Source of the DNA: an uncultured bacterium
GTDB lineage: Bacteria; Acidobacteriota; UBA890
NCBI GenBank assembly: GCA_937922775.1
Contig: CALAKE010000361.1
Span: 1-5,320 of the forward strand
Direction: 5' to 3'
DNA: 5,320 nucleotides
How positions within the stretch are numbered: position 1 is the stretch's first letter; every line of letters begins with the position of its first letter. This document shows positions 1 to 5,320 of the stretch, piece by piece. The position numbers and the translations under genes are program-made. The notes under the pieces were generated by a model. That model worked only from the letters and a program-made list of their open reading frames with translations. It was not told the origin of the DNA and did not search any database.

Positions 1-1109
1 GCCAAGTAGTTCTCCAAGTCGTACTTGAAGCGGGCACACCAGAACCCTCCTTCGGGACGGTCCTCGAGTAGGGCGATGTGCACGGGGTCGACAATCTCGG
101 CGCCCTGGGCAACCAGGTCCTCGAGCGCTTCCTCGAAGCGCCGCAGCACCCCCGGGTGTGTGTTGTCGGCGTTGGCGTGATAGCGCACGACCCCGATGCG
201 TTTGTCCCTCAGGCCGTCGACATCGAGATGCTCCGCGTAGCTCTCCGCCCGATGCTCCTGGGCCGCAGCGGTCACCGGATCGGCAGGGTCATACCCCGCC
301 AGGACATCGAAGACAGCCACGGCGTCAGCAACCGTGCGGGCCATCGGGCCGCCAATGTCGCGGTTGAAATAGAGCGGCACAATGCCATCGCGGCTGGTCA
401 ATCCCATGGTCGATCGGATACCGACCAGAGAGTTGTGCGACGAGGGACCGCGGATCGAGTTGCCAGTGTCGGTGCCGAGCCCGACGGCGCCGAGGTTGGC
501 TGCCACCGCAGCCCCGGTACCGCCGCTCGATCCCGCGGGCACCCGGTTCGTCGCGTAGGGGTTGCGCGTGTATCCGGGGATCGCCGATCCGATGGTCTCG
601 TAGGGCGAGAAGGCGAACTCGGCCATGTTCGATTTGGCCAACACGATAGCCCCGGCCTCACGAATCCTCCGGACCTGGAATGAATCGTCGGGCGGGACCG
701 ACTCCGCCAGCGACGCGGAGCCACCGCTGGTTGGCAAATCGTGGGTGTCGTAGTTGTCCTTGACGATGATCGGGATGCCGTGAAGCGGTCCGGTCAGGCC
801 GGACTCGGAGAGGGCGGCGTCGAGCTCCTCGGCCCGCTCCAGAGCCCTGGGGTTGAGCCTGATGACGGCATTGAGGGCCGGCCCTCTCTTGTCATAGGCC
901 TCGATGCGCTCGAGGTACATCTCGACAAGCTGGCGGGCCGTCAGCTCGCCCGCTTCCATGGCAGCGTGAATCTCGGCAATCGTCGCCTCTTCGAGCACGA
1001 AACCGGCGGGAGAAGGACTGTCGGTCGGCGCACAGGCAACGGAAAGCAGGAGATGCAGGCCGAGAAGGGCGACGGTCGGTGTGGATAGAACACGGTGCCT
1101 GAGAAGCAT
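1..1109 (-). CDS. Exported amidase-signature (AS) family hydrolase, C-terminus cut off by window edge
   Basis: Hydrolyses a carboxylic amide, releasing ammonia or an amine; the substrate cannot be told from sequence. The 369 visible residues show the AS Ser-cisSer-Lys triad: Lys117 in GIPIIVKDNYD (111-121), Ser194 in PAGSSGGTG (191-199) and nucleophile Ser218 in GTDTGNSIRGPSSH (212-225). The 24-residue Ser-Ser spacing equals that of mammalian FAAH (217/241). Asn217 replaces the second Gly of the usual GGSIR; I recall this GNSIR form from a group of secreted bacterial amidases. The N-terminus is a signal peptide with a hydrophobic stretch (13-25) and Cys26 in LSVACAP. This is an imperfect lipobox (Ser at -3), or a signal peptidase I site after ACA, so a lipoprotein is possible but not certain. 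The start ATG at 1109 has an SD GGAGGG 7 bases upstream. AS enzymes are usually about 450-550 residues, so roughly 100-170 are missing. It is transcribed divergently from the rhodanese gene. GatA is unlikely because of the signal peptide. Confidence 0.93.
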   Translation of the reverse strand, partial: MLLRHRVLSTPTVALLGLHLLLSVACAPTDSPSPAGFVLEEATIAEIHAAMEAGELTARQLVEMYLERIEAYDKRGPALNAVIRLNPRALERAEELDAALSESGLTGPLHGIPIIVKDNYDTHDLPTSGGSASLAESVPPDDSFQVRRIREAGAIVLAKSNMAEFAFSPYETIGSAIPGYTRNPYATNRVPAGSSGGTGAAVAANLGAVGLGTDTGNSIRGPSSHNSLVGIRSTMGLTSRDGIVPLYFNRDIGGPMARTVADAVAVFDVLAGYDPADPVTAAAQEHRAESYAEHLDVDGLRDKRIGVVRYHANADNTHPGVLRRFEEALEDLVAQGAEIVDPVHIALLEDRPEGGFWCARFKYDLENYL

Positions 1110-1116
1110 GAAGTTA

Positions 1117-1122
1117 CCCTCC
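1117..1122 (-). promoter_or_regulatory. Shine-Dalgarno site of the left amidase
   Basis: GGAGGG on the minus strand lies 7 bases before the ATG at 1109. It fixes the start codon and places the signal peptide at the N-terminus. Confidence 0.75.
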
Positions 1123-1148
1123 AGAGCTCAGATGGTCAGTGGCCCTCT

Positions 1149-1177
1149 CTTATACACCTACCAGAGCGTACTGTGGA
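1149..1177 (-). promoter_or_regulatory. Putative sigma70-type promoter for the left amidase
   Basis: On the minus strand, a -35-like TCCACA (1177-1172, 4/6 to consensus) and a -10-like TATAAG (1154-1149, 5/6) are separated by 17 bases. The predicted transcription start near 1142 leaves a leader of about 33 bases that contains the GGAGGG ribosome site. It was found by eye only. Promoter consensus in this lineage is unknown, so the call is moderate. Confidence 0.45.
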
Positions 1178-1277
1178 GGGCCGCGCCTCCGGGTGCGTTT
1201 CTTCGATCGCCCTTTCAGGTATGCTCTCGAGACGTTTGGCCCCCTGAAGATCGACCTCGTGACATGGAGCCCAGTAG

Positions 1278-1688
1278 ATGAGAAACCGAATCGCCCTATT
1301 CGCCGCCGTCGTCGCCCTGGTCGTGGGCCTCGCGGTCTTTGGCCTGACCCTGCAGTCGACCAACACCGCCACACCTGTCATCTCGCAGGAAGAGGCCCTC
1401 GAGCTCATCGACTCCGGGGACGAAATATTGATCCTCGATGTGCGCACGCAGCGTGAGTTCGATGGCGGCCGCGTGCCCGGAGCCGTGTTGATTCCCCACA
1501 CGGAGCTGATGGACCGATTCGATGAGATCGCCGAGTTCATGAACAAGCCGGTGGTCGTCTACTGCGAGGCGGGCGGCCGGGCCGGGCGGGCCGAGAGAGA
1601 GCTGCGAGAGGCCGGGTTCACCAACCTCCTGCACCTGGAGGGCGACATGCGCGCCTGGAAGGCGAACGCCCGGCCCCTGGACAAATAG
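1278..1688 (+). CDS. Membrane-anchored or periplasmic rhodanese-domain protein
   Basis: A single-domain rhodanese of 136 residues, predicted to carry sulfane sulfur as a persulfide on an active-site Cys; donor and acceptor are unknown. Residues 4-25 are a hydrophobic segment after a short basic N-terminus (MRNR). No clear AxA or lipobox follows, so an uncleaved anchor with the domain in the periplasm is most likely. The rhodanese domain spans about 35-133. It includes LILDVRTQREFDGGRVPGA (51-69, the Asp-Val-Arg CH2-type signature) and the active-site loop starting at Cys96 in VVVYCEAGGRAG, a six-residue CX4R loop ending at Arg101 as in sulfurtransferases. The downstream pattern of helix, AGFTNLLHLEGDMRAWKA is typical of the family. 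The ATG at 1278 has GGAG at 1266-1269, 8 bases upstream. The gene stands alone on its strand, divergent from the amidase and convergent with the PAD gene. A weak TATGCT (1220-1225) could be a -10 element but lacks a good -35. Nothing in the sequence links its role to the neighbouring hydrolases. Confidence 0.93.
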   Translation: MRNRIALFAAVVALVVGLAVFGLTLQSTNTATPVISQEEALELIDSGDEILILDVRTQREFDGGRVPGAVLIPHTELMDRFDEIAEFMNKPVVVYCEAGGRAGRAERELREAGFTNLLHLEGDMRAWKANARPLDK

Positions 1689-1696
1689 AGCCGGGA

Positions 1697-1712
1697 GCTG
1701 GCCCGCGCCAGC
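1697..1712. terminator. Short GC hairpin after the rhodanese gene
   Basis: GCTGGC (1697-1702) pairs perfectly with GCCAGC (1707-1712) around a 4-base loop, starting 9 bases after the rhodanese stop codon. No T-run follows, so it is not a classical intrinsic terminator. It may protect the mRNA end or act together with the next hairpin. Confidence 0.4.
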
Positions 1713-1720
1713 CGCGCATA

Positions 1721-1750
1721 CGGCGCCAGATCGTCGCTTCGGTGGCGCCG
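1721..1750. terminator. Inverted repeat between convergent genes, possible bidirectional terminator
   Basis: CGGCGCCA (1721-1728) is the exact reverse complement of TGGCGCCG (1743-1750), giving an 8-bp stem with a 14-base loop. It sits between the ends of the convergent rhodanese (1688) and PAD (1768) genes, where a two-way terminator is expected. It has no U-tract on either side, so termination is inferred from position and stem strength only. Confidence 0.45.
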
Positions 1751-1767
1751 CGACTACCCAAACACCG

Positions 1768-3489
1768 TCATCGATCGGTCTTCATCGACCACCACGGGCC
1801 CTTTGCCGCCTCCCTGCGGACATTCGTCGCGCAGTGTGTATTGCCACTCCAGGCGTGGTAGACCCGGTCGTCGAGGAAATGTACCTCGAGGGGAAGGTCG
1901 GCGAGAATGCCGCGGACGTACTCCTGCAGGAGGTCTCGACCTTCGACCTCCGGCCCGTGCGGGTCGCTGACGAACAGATGGCCGTTGAGGATCACCGAGT
2001 TGACCATGTTCGGAAATAGCGACGTGCCCTCGGCGGTCACCATCGCCGGCATCCGAATGATGTCCTCGGAACGCACGCCGAACTCCTGTTGCAGAGTCGC
2101 GACGTTGGGGTCGAGGCGATCCGTCTGCAACTGGCGGTTGTGACGGACGAGGTCGTCATCACGGAGGAGAGTGGCCACCGTGGCGCCTTCCTCGTAGGGC
2201 TGCAAGACTGCCAAGTCACCCTTGCCCTCCGCCATCCATCCTTCGAGAAGCTCGAGCATCAGGGCGGTGTCCGGGACCAAAACCATGTGGGGATGCTCCG
2301 CCGAGCCGCCGGGCACGAAGGCGAAGATCTCGTCGACATGCTTGATCAGCAACCAGCCGGTATCGAATCGAACTGCCGGCGCTTGGATTCCCTGGGCGTC
2401 CAACATCGCGACGATCTGAGGGTTGAGCGATTCGTCACCGTTGGCTCCATAGTAGACACGGCCGAGCGGATAGCCCGGCACCGCGGGTGAAACCTCGAGA
2501 TTGCCGTACCAATCGAGCCAGCCGTTTCGCCTCTCCCTATCCCGGAGCTCGGGCCGGTACGAGCCGCAGGAAAGCCAGCCATAGTCAGGCCCGAGAAGTC
2601 GGTCGCGGGCGAGCTCATCGAAGGGTCGGCCGCGGTTTGCTTTCAGCACCACGTTCATGCGCCGGCCCGGCATCTCGCTGTACCCGATTTCCATCGTGTC
2701 CTGGAGCCAGATGTTGCTCTCCGGGTAGGGCTCGCCGGCGGGTACGACCTCGAGCTCTGCGCCGGCAGTGGGAACGAGCTCCTCGAGCTGCATCAGGAAG
2801 ACGTCGTTGCGCTCCGGAAACTCCCGTACATAGAGCGTGCGCCCAGCATCCATATTGGACAACAACAGGAATGGGGCAACTCGCAGGCGAACCGAATCGC
2901 TCCCGATCTCTCCATCCGGAGTCGAGACGGTTGCGGTAACCAGCACCTCACCCGACCAGCTCGCATCGGCGTAGGAGCTCGCCTCGATGCGCAGCTCGAG
3001 GTCGTCATCTCGCAGCAGCGACGCATCAGGCCCCAACGCTTCGGCGACCGAGACCTCAGTCGTCGAGCCCACCTCCAGAGGTCCGTCACCGCCGAAAGAC
3101 AGATAGGCACCATCCTCGGTCCGGTAGAAGAGCTGCACGTGAGAGCGAGCAACATCGTCGACAGCAACCTCCAGGCGGCTGTCGGGCGGCAGGTTCGGCA
3201 TTTGCCGCAGTCGCAGGACGGCCAGGTCTGCGAGGTCCTCAGGGCCATTGACCACGGCATCCGCATGATCGGGTGCGCCGCTGTTGTCGTCGCTGTCGTT
3301 GTTGTTCAGGAAGATGGCGCCCCGGTCGGCTGTCCAGTTGTCTTCGCCGGCCTCGTCGCGGTCGAAATCCACGATCTCGTCTCGATCGACGTCAGCCGCC
3401 AGGTCGACCCGAGGCCGCGAATCGCACCCAACCAGCATCGAGCCGATAGCCACCGCGAGAACCAAACCAACTGCTGGGTGATTTTTCAT
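1768..3489 (-). CDS. Lipoprotein peptidylarginine deiminase, PAD_M plus PAD_C, animal PADI type
   Basis: Predicted to convert arginine in proteins or peptides to citrulline with release of ammonia, Ca2+-dependent and outside the cytoplasm. The 573 residues begin with a lipoprotein signal (lipobox LVGC, Cys22), followed directly by a PAD middle domain (about 28-206). This starts with the acidic DVDRDEIVDFDRDE (33-46) and AIFLNNNDSDD (58-68), matching the Ca-binding part of animal PADs. The catalytic domain spans about 207-573. Compared from memory with human PAD4, all catalytic residues are present: Asp264 in IWLQDTMEIGY (D350), His384 and Asp386 in KHVDE (H471, D473) and Cys553 in THCATNVRR (C645). 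Substrate arginines 286 and 288 match R372 and R374. Other shared blocks are GPDYG (300-304), GNLEVSPAV (329-337), FPNMVN (492-497) and a C-terminal WW (566-567). The animal PAD_N domain is absent. The gene starts 3 bases after the asparaginase stop with no clear SD, so translational coupling is likely. This is not the agmatine deiminase/PPAD fold subgroup, which lacks PAD_M. Confidence 0.93.
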   Translation of the reverse strand: MKNHPAVGLVLAVAIGSMLVGCDSRPRVDLAADVDRDEIVDFDRDEAGEDNWTADRGAIFLNNNDSDDNSGAPDHADAVVNGPEDLADLAVLRLRQMPNLPPDSRLEVAVDDVARSHVQLFYRTEDGAYLSFGGDGPLEVGSTTEVSVAEALGPDASLLRDDDLELRIEASSYADASWSGEVLVTATVSTPDGEIGSDSVRLRVAPFLLLSNMDAGRTLYVREFPERNDVFLMQLEELVPTAGAELEVVPAGEPYPESNIWLQDTMEIGYSEMPGRRMNVVLKANRGRPFDELARDRLLGPDYGWLSCGSYRPELRDRERRNGWLDWYGNLEVSPAVPGYPLGRVYYGANGDESLNPQIVAMLDAQGIQAPAVRFDTGWLLIKHVDEIFAFVPGGSAEHPHMVLVPDTALMLELLEGWMAEGKGDLAVLQPYEEGATVATLLRDDDLVRHNRQLQTDRLDPNVATLQQEFGVRSEDIIRMPAMVTAEGTSLFPNMVNSVILNGHLFVSDPHGPEVEGRDLLQEYVRGILADLPLEVHFLDDRVYHAWSGNTHCATNVRREAAKGPWWSMKTDR

Positions 3490-3492
3490 CGG

Positions 3493-4650
3493 TCAGTCCG
3501 TCGGCTCGCCTTCCAACAGGCCCTCCAGCGGCAGCAACTCGGACCCGTTTTCGGTGCAAATGGCGTACTGCAGCTCGCCGGCGCCATACATCGACACGCC
3601 GGCATACTGGCCATTCTTGTCGAGAACGAAGAACCGAACGTTGAAGGCGGGCTCGCCCCTGCTATTCAACAAGCGATCCTCGATCGTGTTGGAGCGGATG
3701 CGACGAAGCCCTTCCATGCCCGCATCCTTGGGGTGCATGCCGCGACGCATGTTCTCGACGATGAGAAACGAGGTGAGGTTGTAGAGGTTGGCCTCTCCGC
3801 GTCCGGTCGAGCCGCAGGCACCCACGTCCCCGTCGACGTAAAGTCCGGCGCCGAGGATGGGGGAGTCCCCTGCCCTGCCCGGGATCTTCCAGGCCAAACC
3901 GCTGGTCGTCGTGACCCCACAGATTTCGCCCTGCGCGTTGATGCCGTCGCAGTTGATCGTACCCCAGAAGCTGTGCTCCGGAATCAGTCCTTCCCTCATC
4001 ATTGCCAGGCCGGCCTCATACCCACGGATGGAGCGCGCCTTGGGGTCCAGGTAGTGATCAGGGTCGACCCGTCGCTTCCACTCCAGCCACAGCTCTCGCG
4101 ATTTTGGCGTGTTGAGGTCGTCCTCGATGGTGAAGCCCAAATGGCGGGCAAACTCCTGTGCCCCTGTTCCTACCAGCAGATGGTGATCGGTCTGGTCCAT
4201 GACCGCGCGCGCGACCAGCGAAGGCGTCCGCACGCCCTCGAGCGCCGCTACGCCACCGGCGCGCTTCAACGGGCCGTGCATGCAGCAGGAATCGAGCTGC
4301 ACCACGCCCCTTTCGTTGGGCAGGCCTCCATAGCCGACGCCGCTCTCGGTCGGATCGTTCTCGACGATATTGACCCCGGCCATGAGAGCGTCGAGAACGT
4401 CGGACCCGGCGGTGATCATCTCGAACGCCTTCTCAACGCAGTTCTGCGGGCCGCCGTCGCGATACGCGTAGCCGCTGTAGTCGGAGATCACGAGGGGCTT
4501 GACTCCCTGCGGAGTCAGCATCGTGGGAGCGACACCCGTCGCCGGGGTGGCCACAGCCGACCTCACTCCGGAGAGGCCCGCGGCCGCCCCTGCCAGCCCG
4601 GCTGCAGTGCCGGTCTTCATCAGATCACGCCGACTGATCTTCGTCTTCAT
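3493..4650 (-). CDS. Tat-exported glycosylasparaginase-family N-terminal nucleophile hydrolase
   Basis: A 385-residue member of the N4-(beta-N-acetylglucosaminyl)-L-asparaginase / isoaspartyl peptidase family (Ntn hydrolases). Members mature by self-cleavage before a Thr and then cleave Asn side-chain amides, glycan-linked or free. The N-terminus holds a twin-arginine signal, KISRRDLMK (4-12), then an Ala/Gly-rich stretch (13-36). The alpha part has ENDPTESGVGYGGLP (97-111) and LVGTGAQEFARHLGF (159-173). The nucleophile is Thr231 in WGTINCD. With no gap, Thr249, Arg259, Asp262, Thr282 and Gly283 fall where bacterial glycosylasparaginase has Thr170, Arg180, Asp183, Thr203 and Gly204. Two differences: Gly rather than Asp precedes the nucleophile, as in plant-type asparaginases and isoaspartyl peptidases, and the substrate-binding Trp near the N-terminus appears to be Tyr58. 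Substrate is therefore uncertain. The ATG at 4650 was chosen over one at 4722 because AGGAG lies 8 bases before it and the Tat motif then starts at residue 4. It is the first gene of an operon with the PAD. Confidence 0.93.
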   Translation of the reverse strand: MKTKISRRDLMKTGTAAGLAGAAAGLSGVRSAVATPATGVAPTMLTPQGVKPLVISDYSGYAYRDGGPQNCVEKAFEMITAGSDVLDALMAGVNIVENDPTESGVGYGGLPNERGVVQLDSCCMHGPLKRAGGVAALEGVRTPSLVARAVMDQTDHHLLVGTGAQEFARHLGFTIEDDLNTPKSRELWLEWKRRVDPDHYLDPKARSIRGYEAGLAMMREGLIPEHSFWGTINCDGINAQGEICGVTTTSGLAWKIPGRAGDSPILGAGLYVDGDVGACGSTGRGEANLYNLTSFLIVENMRRGMHPKDAGMEGLRRIRSNTIEDRLLNSRGEPAFNVRFFVLDKNGQYAGVSMYGAGELQYAICTENGSELLPLEGLLEGEPTD

Positions 4651-4658
4651 TCGCTTAT

Positions 4659-4663
4659 CTCCT
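4659..4663 (-). promoter_or_regulatory. Shine-Dalgarno site deciding the asparaginase start
   Basis: AGGAG on the minus strand, 8 bases before the ATG at 4650. The longer reading from 4722 would prepend 24 residues with no signal-peptide character and would bury the Tat motif. Confidence 0.8.
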
Positions 4664-4731
4664 GCGAGGGTGGATTGTCTCTCTGATGAGGCAGCGAGCG
4701 AAAGGAGACCCGAGTTTCCCATATCCGCCCC

Positions 4732-4760
4732 TTGTCACCAATGGTCGTTAGAGGCATATT
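4732..4760 (+). promoter_or_regulatory. Putative sigma70-type promoter for the right amidase
   Basis: TTGTCA (4732-4737, 5/6 to the -35 consensus) and CATATT (4755-4760, 4/6 to the -10) are 17 bases apart, within the 156-base divergent spacer. A start near 4767 leaves a leader of about 40 bases before the ATG at 4807. It also argues against the in-frame ATG at 4741, which would lie inside the promoter. No equally good promoter was seen for the divergent asparaginase-PAD operon. Confidence 0.5.
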
Positions 4761-4806
4761 CGGGCCACCGTGCCGCTCTCCCTCACTGCAACCCAACGAG
4801 CCTGAC

Positions 4807-5320
4807 ATGAGCGATCCGATGCCCCCTTCTCGTGCGGAAGTCAACGGCGACTCTGCACCCGCCCTCCGCCTCGACCGACGCCGGTTCATGGGTTTTTTCT
4901 CCGCCGCAGGCCTCGGCGGCACCCTTTTCCCCGGTGTTCTTTGGGCTCGGCTGCAGGAGCAGGAGGAAGAGGAACCGAAGATCACTGCCGAGATGATCGC
5001 CGACGCCGAGGCAGTGGCCGGACTCGAGTTCACCGACGAGGAACGCGAGATGATGCGTCGCAATCTCGACCGCAACCTGCGCTCCTACGTTGCCCTGCGA
5101 GAGATCGACATCCCGAACGACGTGCCGCCTGCCCTGCTTTTCGAGCCTGTGATGCCTGGCGTCGAGGCCGATCTCGGGGGCGAGCAGCGGCCGCTCCGGG
5201 TCAGTCCCCAGCGGTCTCCTGAGGTGACTGCCGACAAGGAGGAGCTGGCCTTCGTGCCGGTCACGCAACTGGCCGAGCTCGTGCGAGCTCGCCAGCTGAG
5301 CTCTGTCGAGCTGACCACCA
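4807..5320 (+). CDS. Tat-exported amidase-signature family protein, N-terminal part only
   Basis: The gene runs off the right edge with 171 residues visible. Residues 22-46 form a twin-arginine signal: DRRRFMGFF, then a hydrophobic, Gly-rich stretch ending LFPGVLWA. A long acidic, charged linker follows (49-145, including QEQEEEEPKITAEMIADAEA and FTDEEREMMRRNLDRN). Residues 149-171 (FVPVTQLAELVRARQLSSVELTT) match the first helix of amidase-signature enzymes, where the pattern 'ELxxLVRxRxLSSVELT' is typical. The catalytic Lys and Ser motifs would lie beyond the window, so the family call rests on this helix and on the Tat-linker-amidase layout I recall from secreted bacterial proteins annotated as GatA-like amidases. 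There is no strong SD before the ATG at 4807. An in-frame ATG at 4741 would add 22 residues but overlaps the predicted promoter. The gene is divergent from the asparaginase-PAD operon. Confidence 0.78.
   Translation, partial: MSDPMPPSRAEVNGDSAPALRLDRRRFMGFFSAAGLGGTLFPGVLWARLQEQEEEEPKITAEMIADAEAVAGLEFTDEEREMMRRNLDRNLRSYVALREIDIPNDVPPALLFEPVMPGVEADLGGEQRPLRVSPQRSPEVTADKEELAFVPVTQLAELVRARQLSSVELTT

Noticed and set aside
78..683. A 201-residue plus-strand open frame inside the left amidase region
   Set aside because: It is antisense to the amidase-signature motifs (Lys117, Ser194, Ser218), which are unmistakable on the minus strand, and its own translation is low-complexity, rich in Arg, Gly and Asp.
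1136..1546. Minus-strand open frame overlapping the rhodanese gene
   Set aside because: It is antisense to a conserved rhodanese domain with intact active-site loop, crosses the divergent promoter region, and shows no family resemblance.
3139..4686. A 515-residue open frame on the plus strand, opposite the PAD and asparaginase genes
   Set aside because: Its translation shows no recognisable domain, while the minus strand encodes two well-conserved enzymes over the same bases. Long antisense frames are expected in GC-rich coding DNA.
4651..4722. Upstream start (ATG at 4722) for the asparaginase gene
   Set aside because: The ATG at 4650 has AGGAG at ideal spacing and gives a normal Tat signal at the N-terminus. 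The extra 24 residues have no signal-peptide features.
4741..4806. In-frame ATG at 4741 as the start of the right amidase
   Set aside because: It falls between the -35 and -10 elements of the best promoter in the spacer and would push the twin-arginine motif to about residue 46. It cannot be fully excluded because neither start has a strong SD.
4664..4806. A minus-strand promoter for the asparaginase-PAD operon, such as GTGACA (4740-4735) followed by GATATG
   Set aside because: The two elements are only about 7 bases apart, and no -10-like hexamer lies 16-18 bases from GTGACA, so no call was made.

Overview
The window reads as a high-GC (roughly 60-65% by eye) Gram-negative-type bacterial chromosome segment. 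GC-rich third codon positions, lipoprotein and Tat export signals and the type of exported hydrolases would fit Acidobacteriota, Gemmatimonadota or a similar environmental lineage. No marker gene is present, so this placement is a guess. There is no tRNA, rRNA, CRISPR array, insertion sequence or phage gene.

Layout: (1) positions 1-1109, minus strand, the N-terminal 369 residues of an exported amidase-signature hydrolase that continues off the left edge; (2) a divergent intergenic region with a promoter for that amidase; (3) positions 1278-1688, plus strand, a small membrane-anchored or secreted rhodanese-domain protein; (4) a convergent intergenic region with two hairpins, probably a bidirectional terminator; (5) positions 1768-3489, minus strand, a lipoprotein that aligns with the middle and catalytic domains of animal peptidylarginine deiminases (PAD/PADI); (6) positions 3493-4650, minus strand, a Tat-exported glycosylasparaginase-family Ntn hydrolase just upstream of the PAD in the same operon, with 3 bases between them; (7) a divergent region with a good sigma70-like promoter; (8) from 4807 to the right edge, plus strand, the N-terminus of a second amidase-signature protein with a Tat signal.

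Four of the five genes encode enzymes predicted to hydrolyse C-N bonds outside the cytoplasm: side-chain or glycan-linked Asn amides (asparaginase), Arg guanidinium to citrulline plus ammonia (PAD), and generic amides (two amidases). The asparaginase-PAD pair is clearly one transcription unit. A joint role, such as nitrogen release from extracellular peptides or glycopeptides, or modification of surface proteins, is inference. The most notable item is the bacterial lipoprotein PAD. It keeps every catalytic residue and the first calcium site of human PAD4, but appears to have lost the second calcium site and the N-terminal PAD domain.
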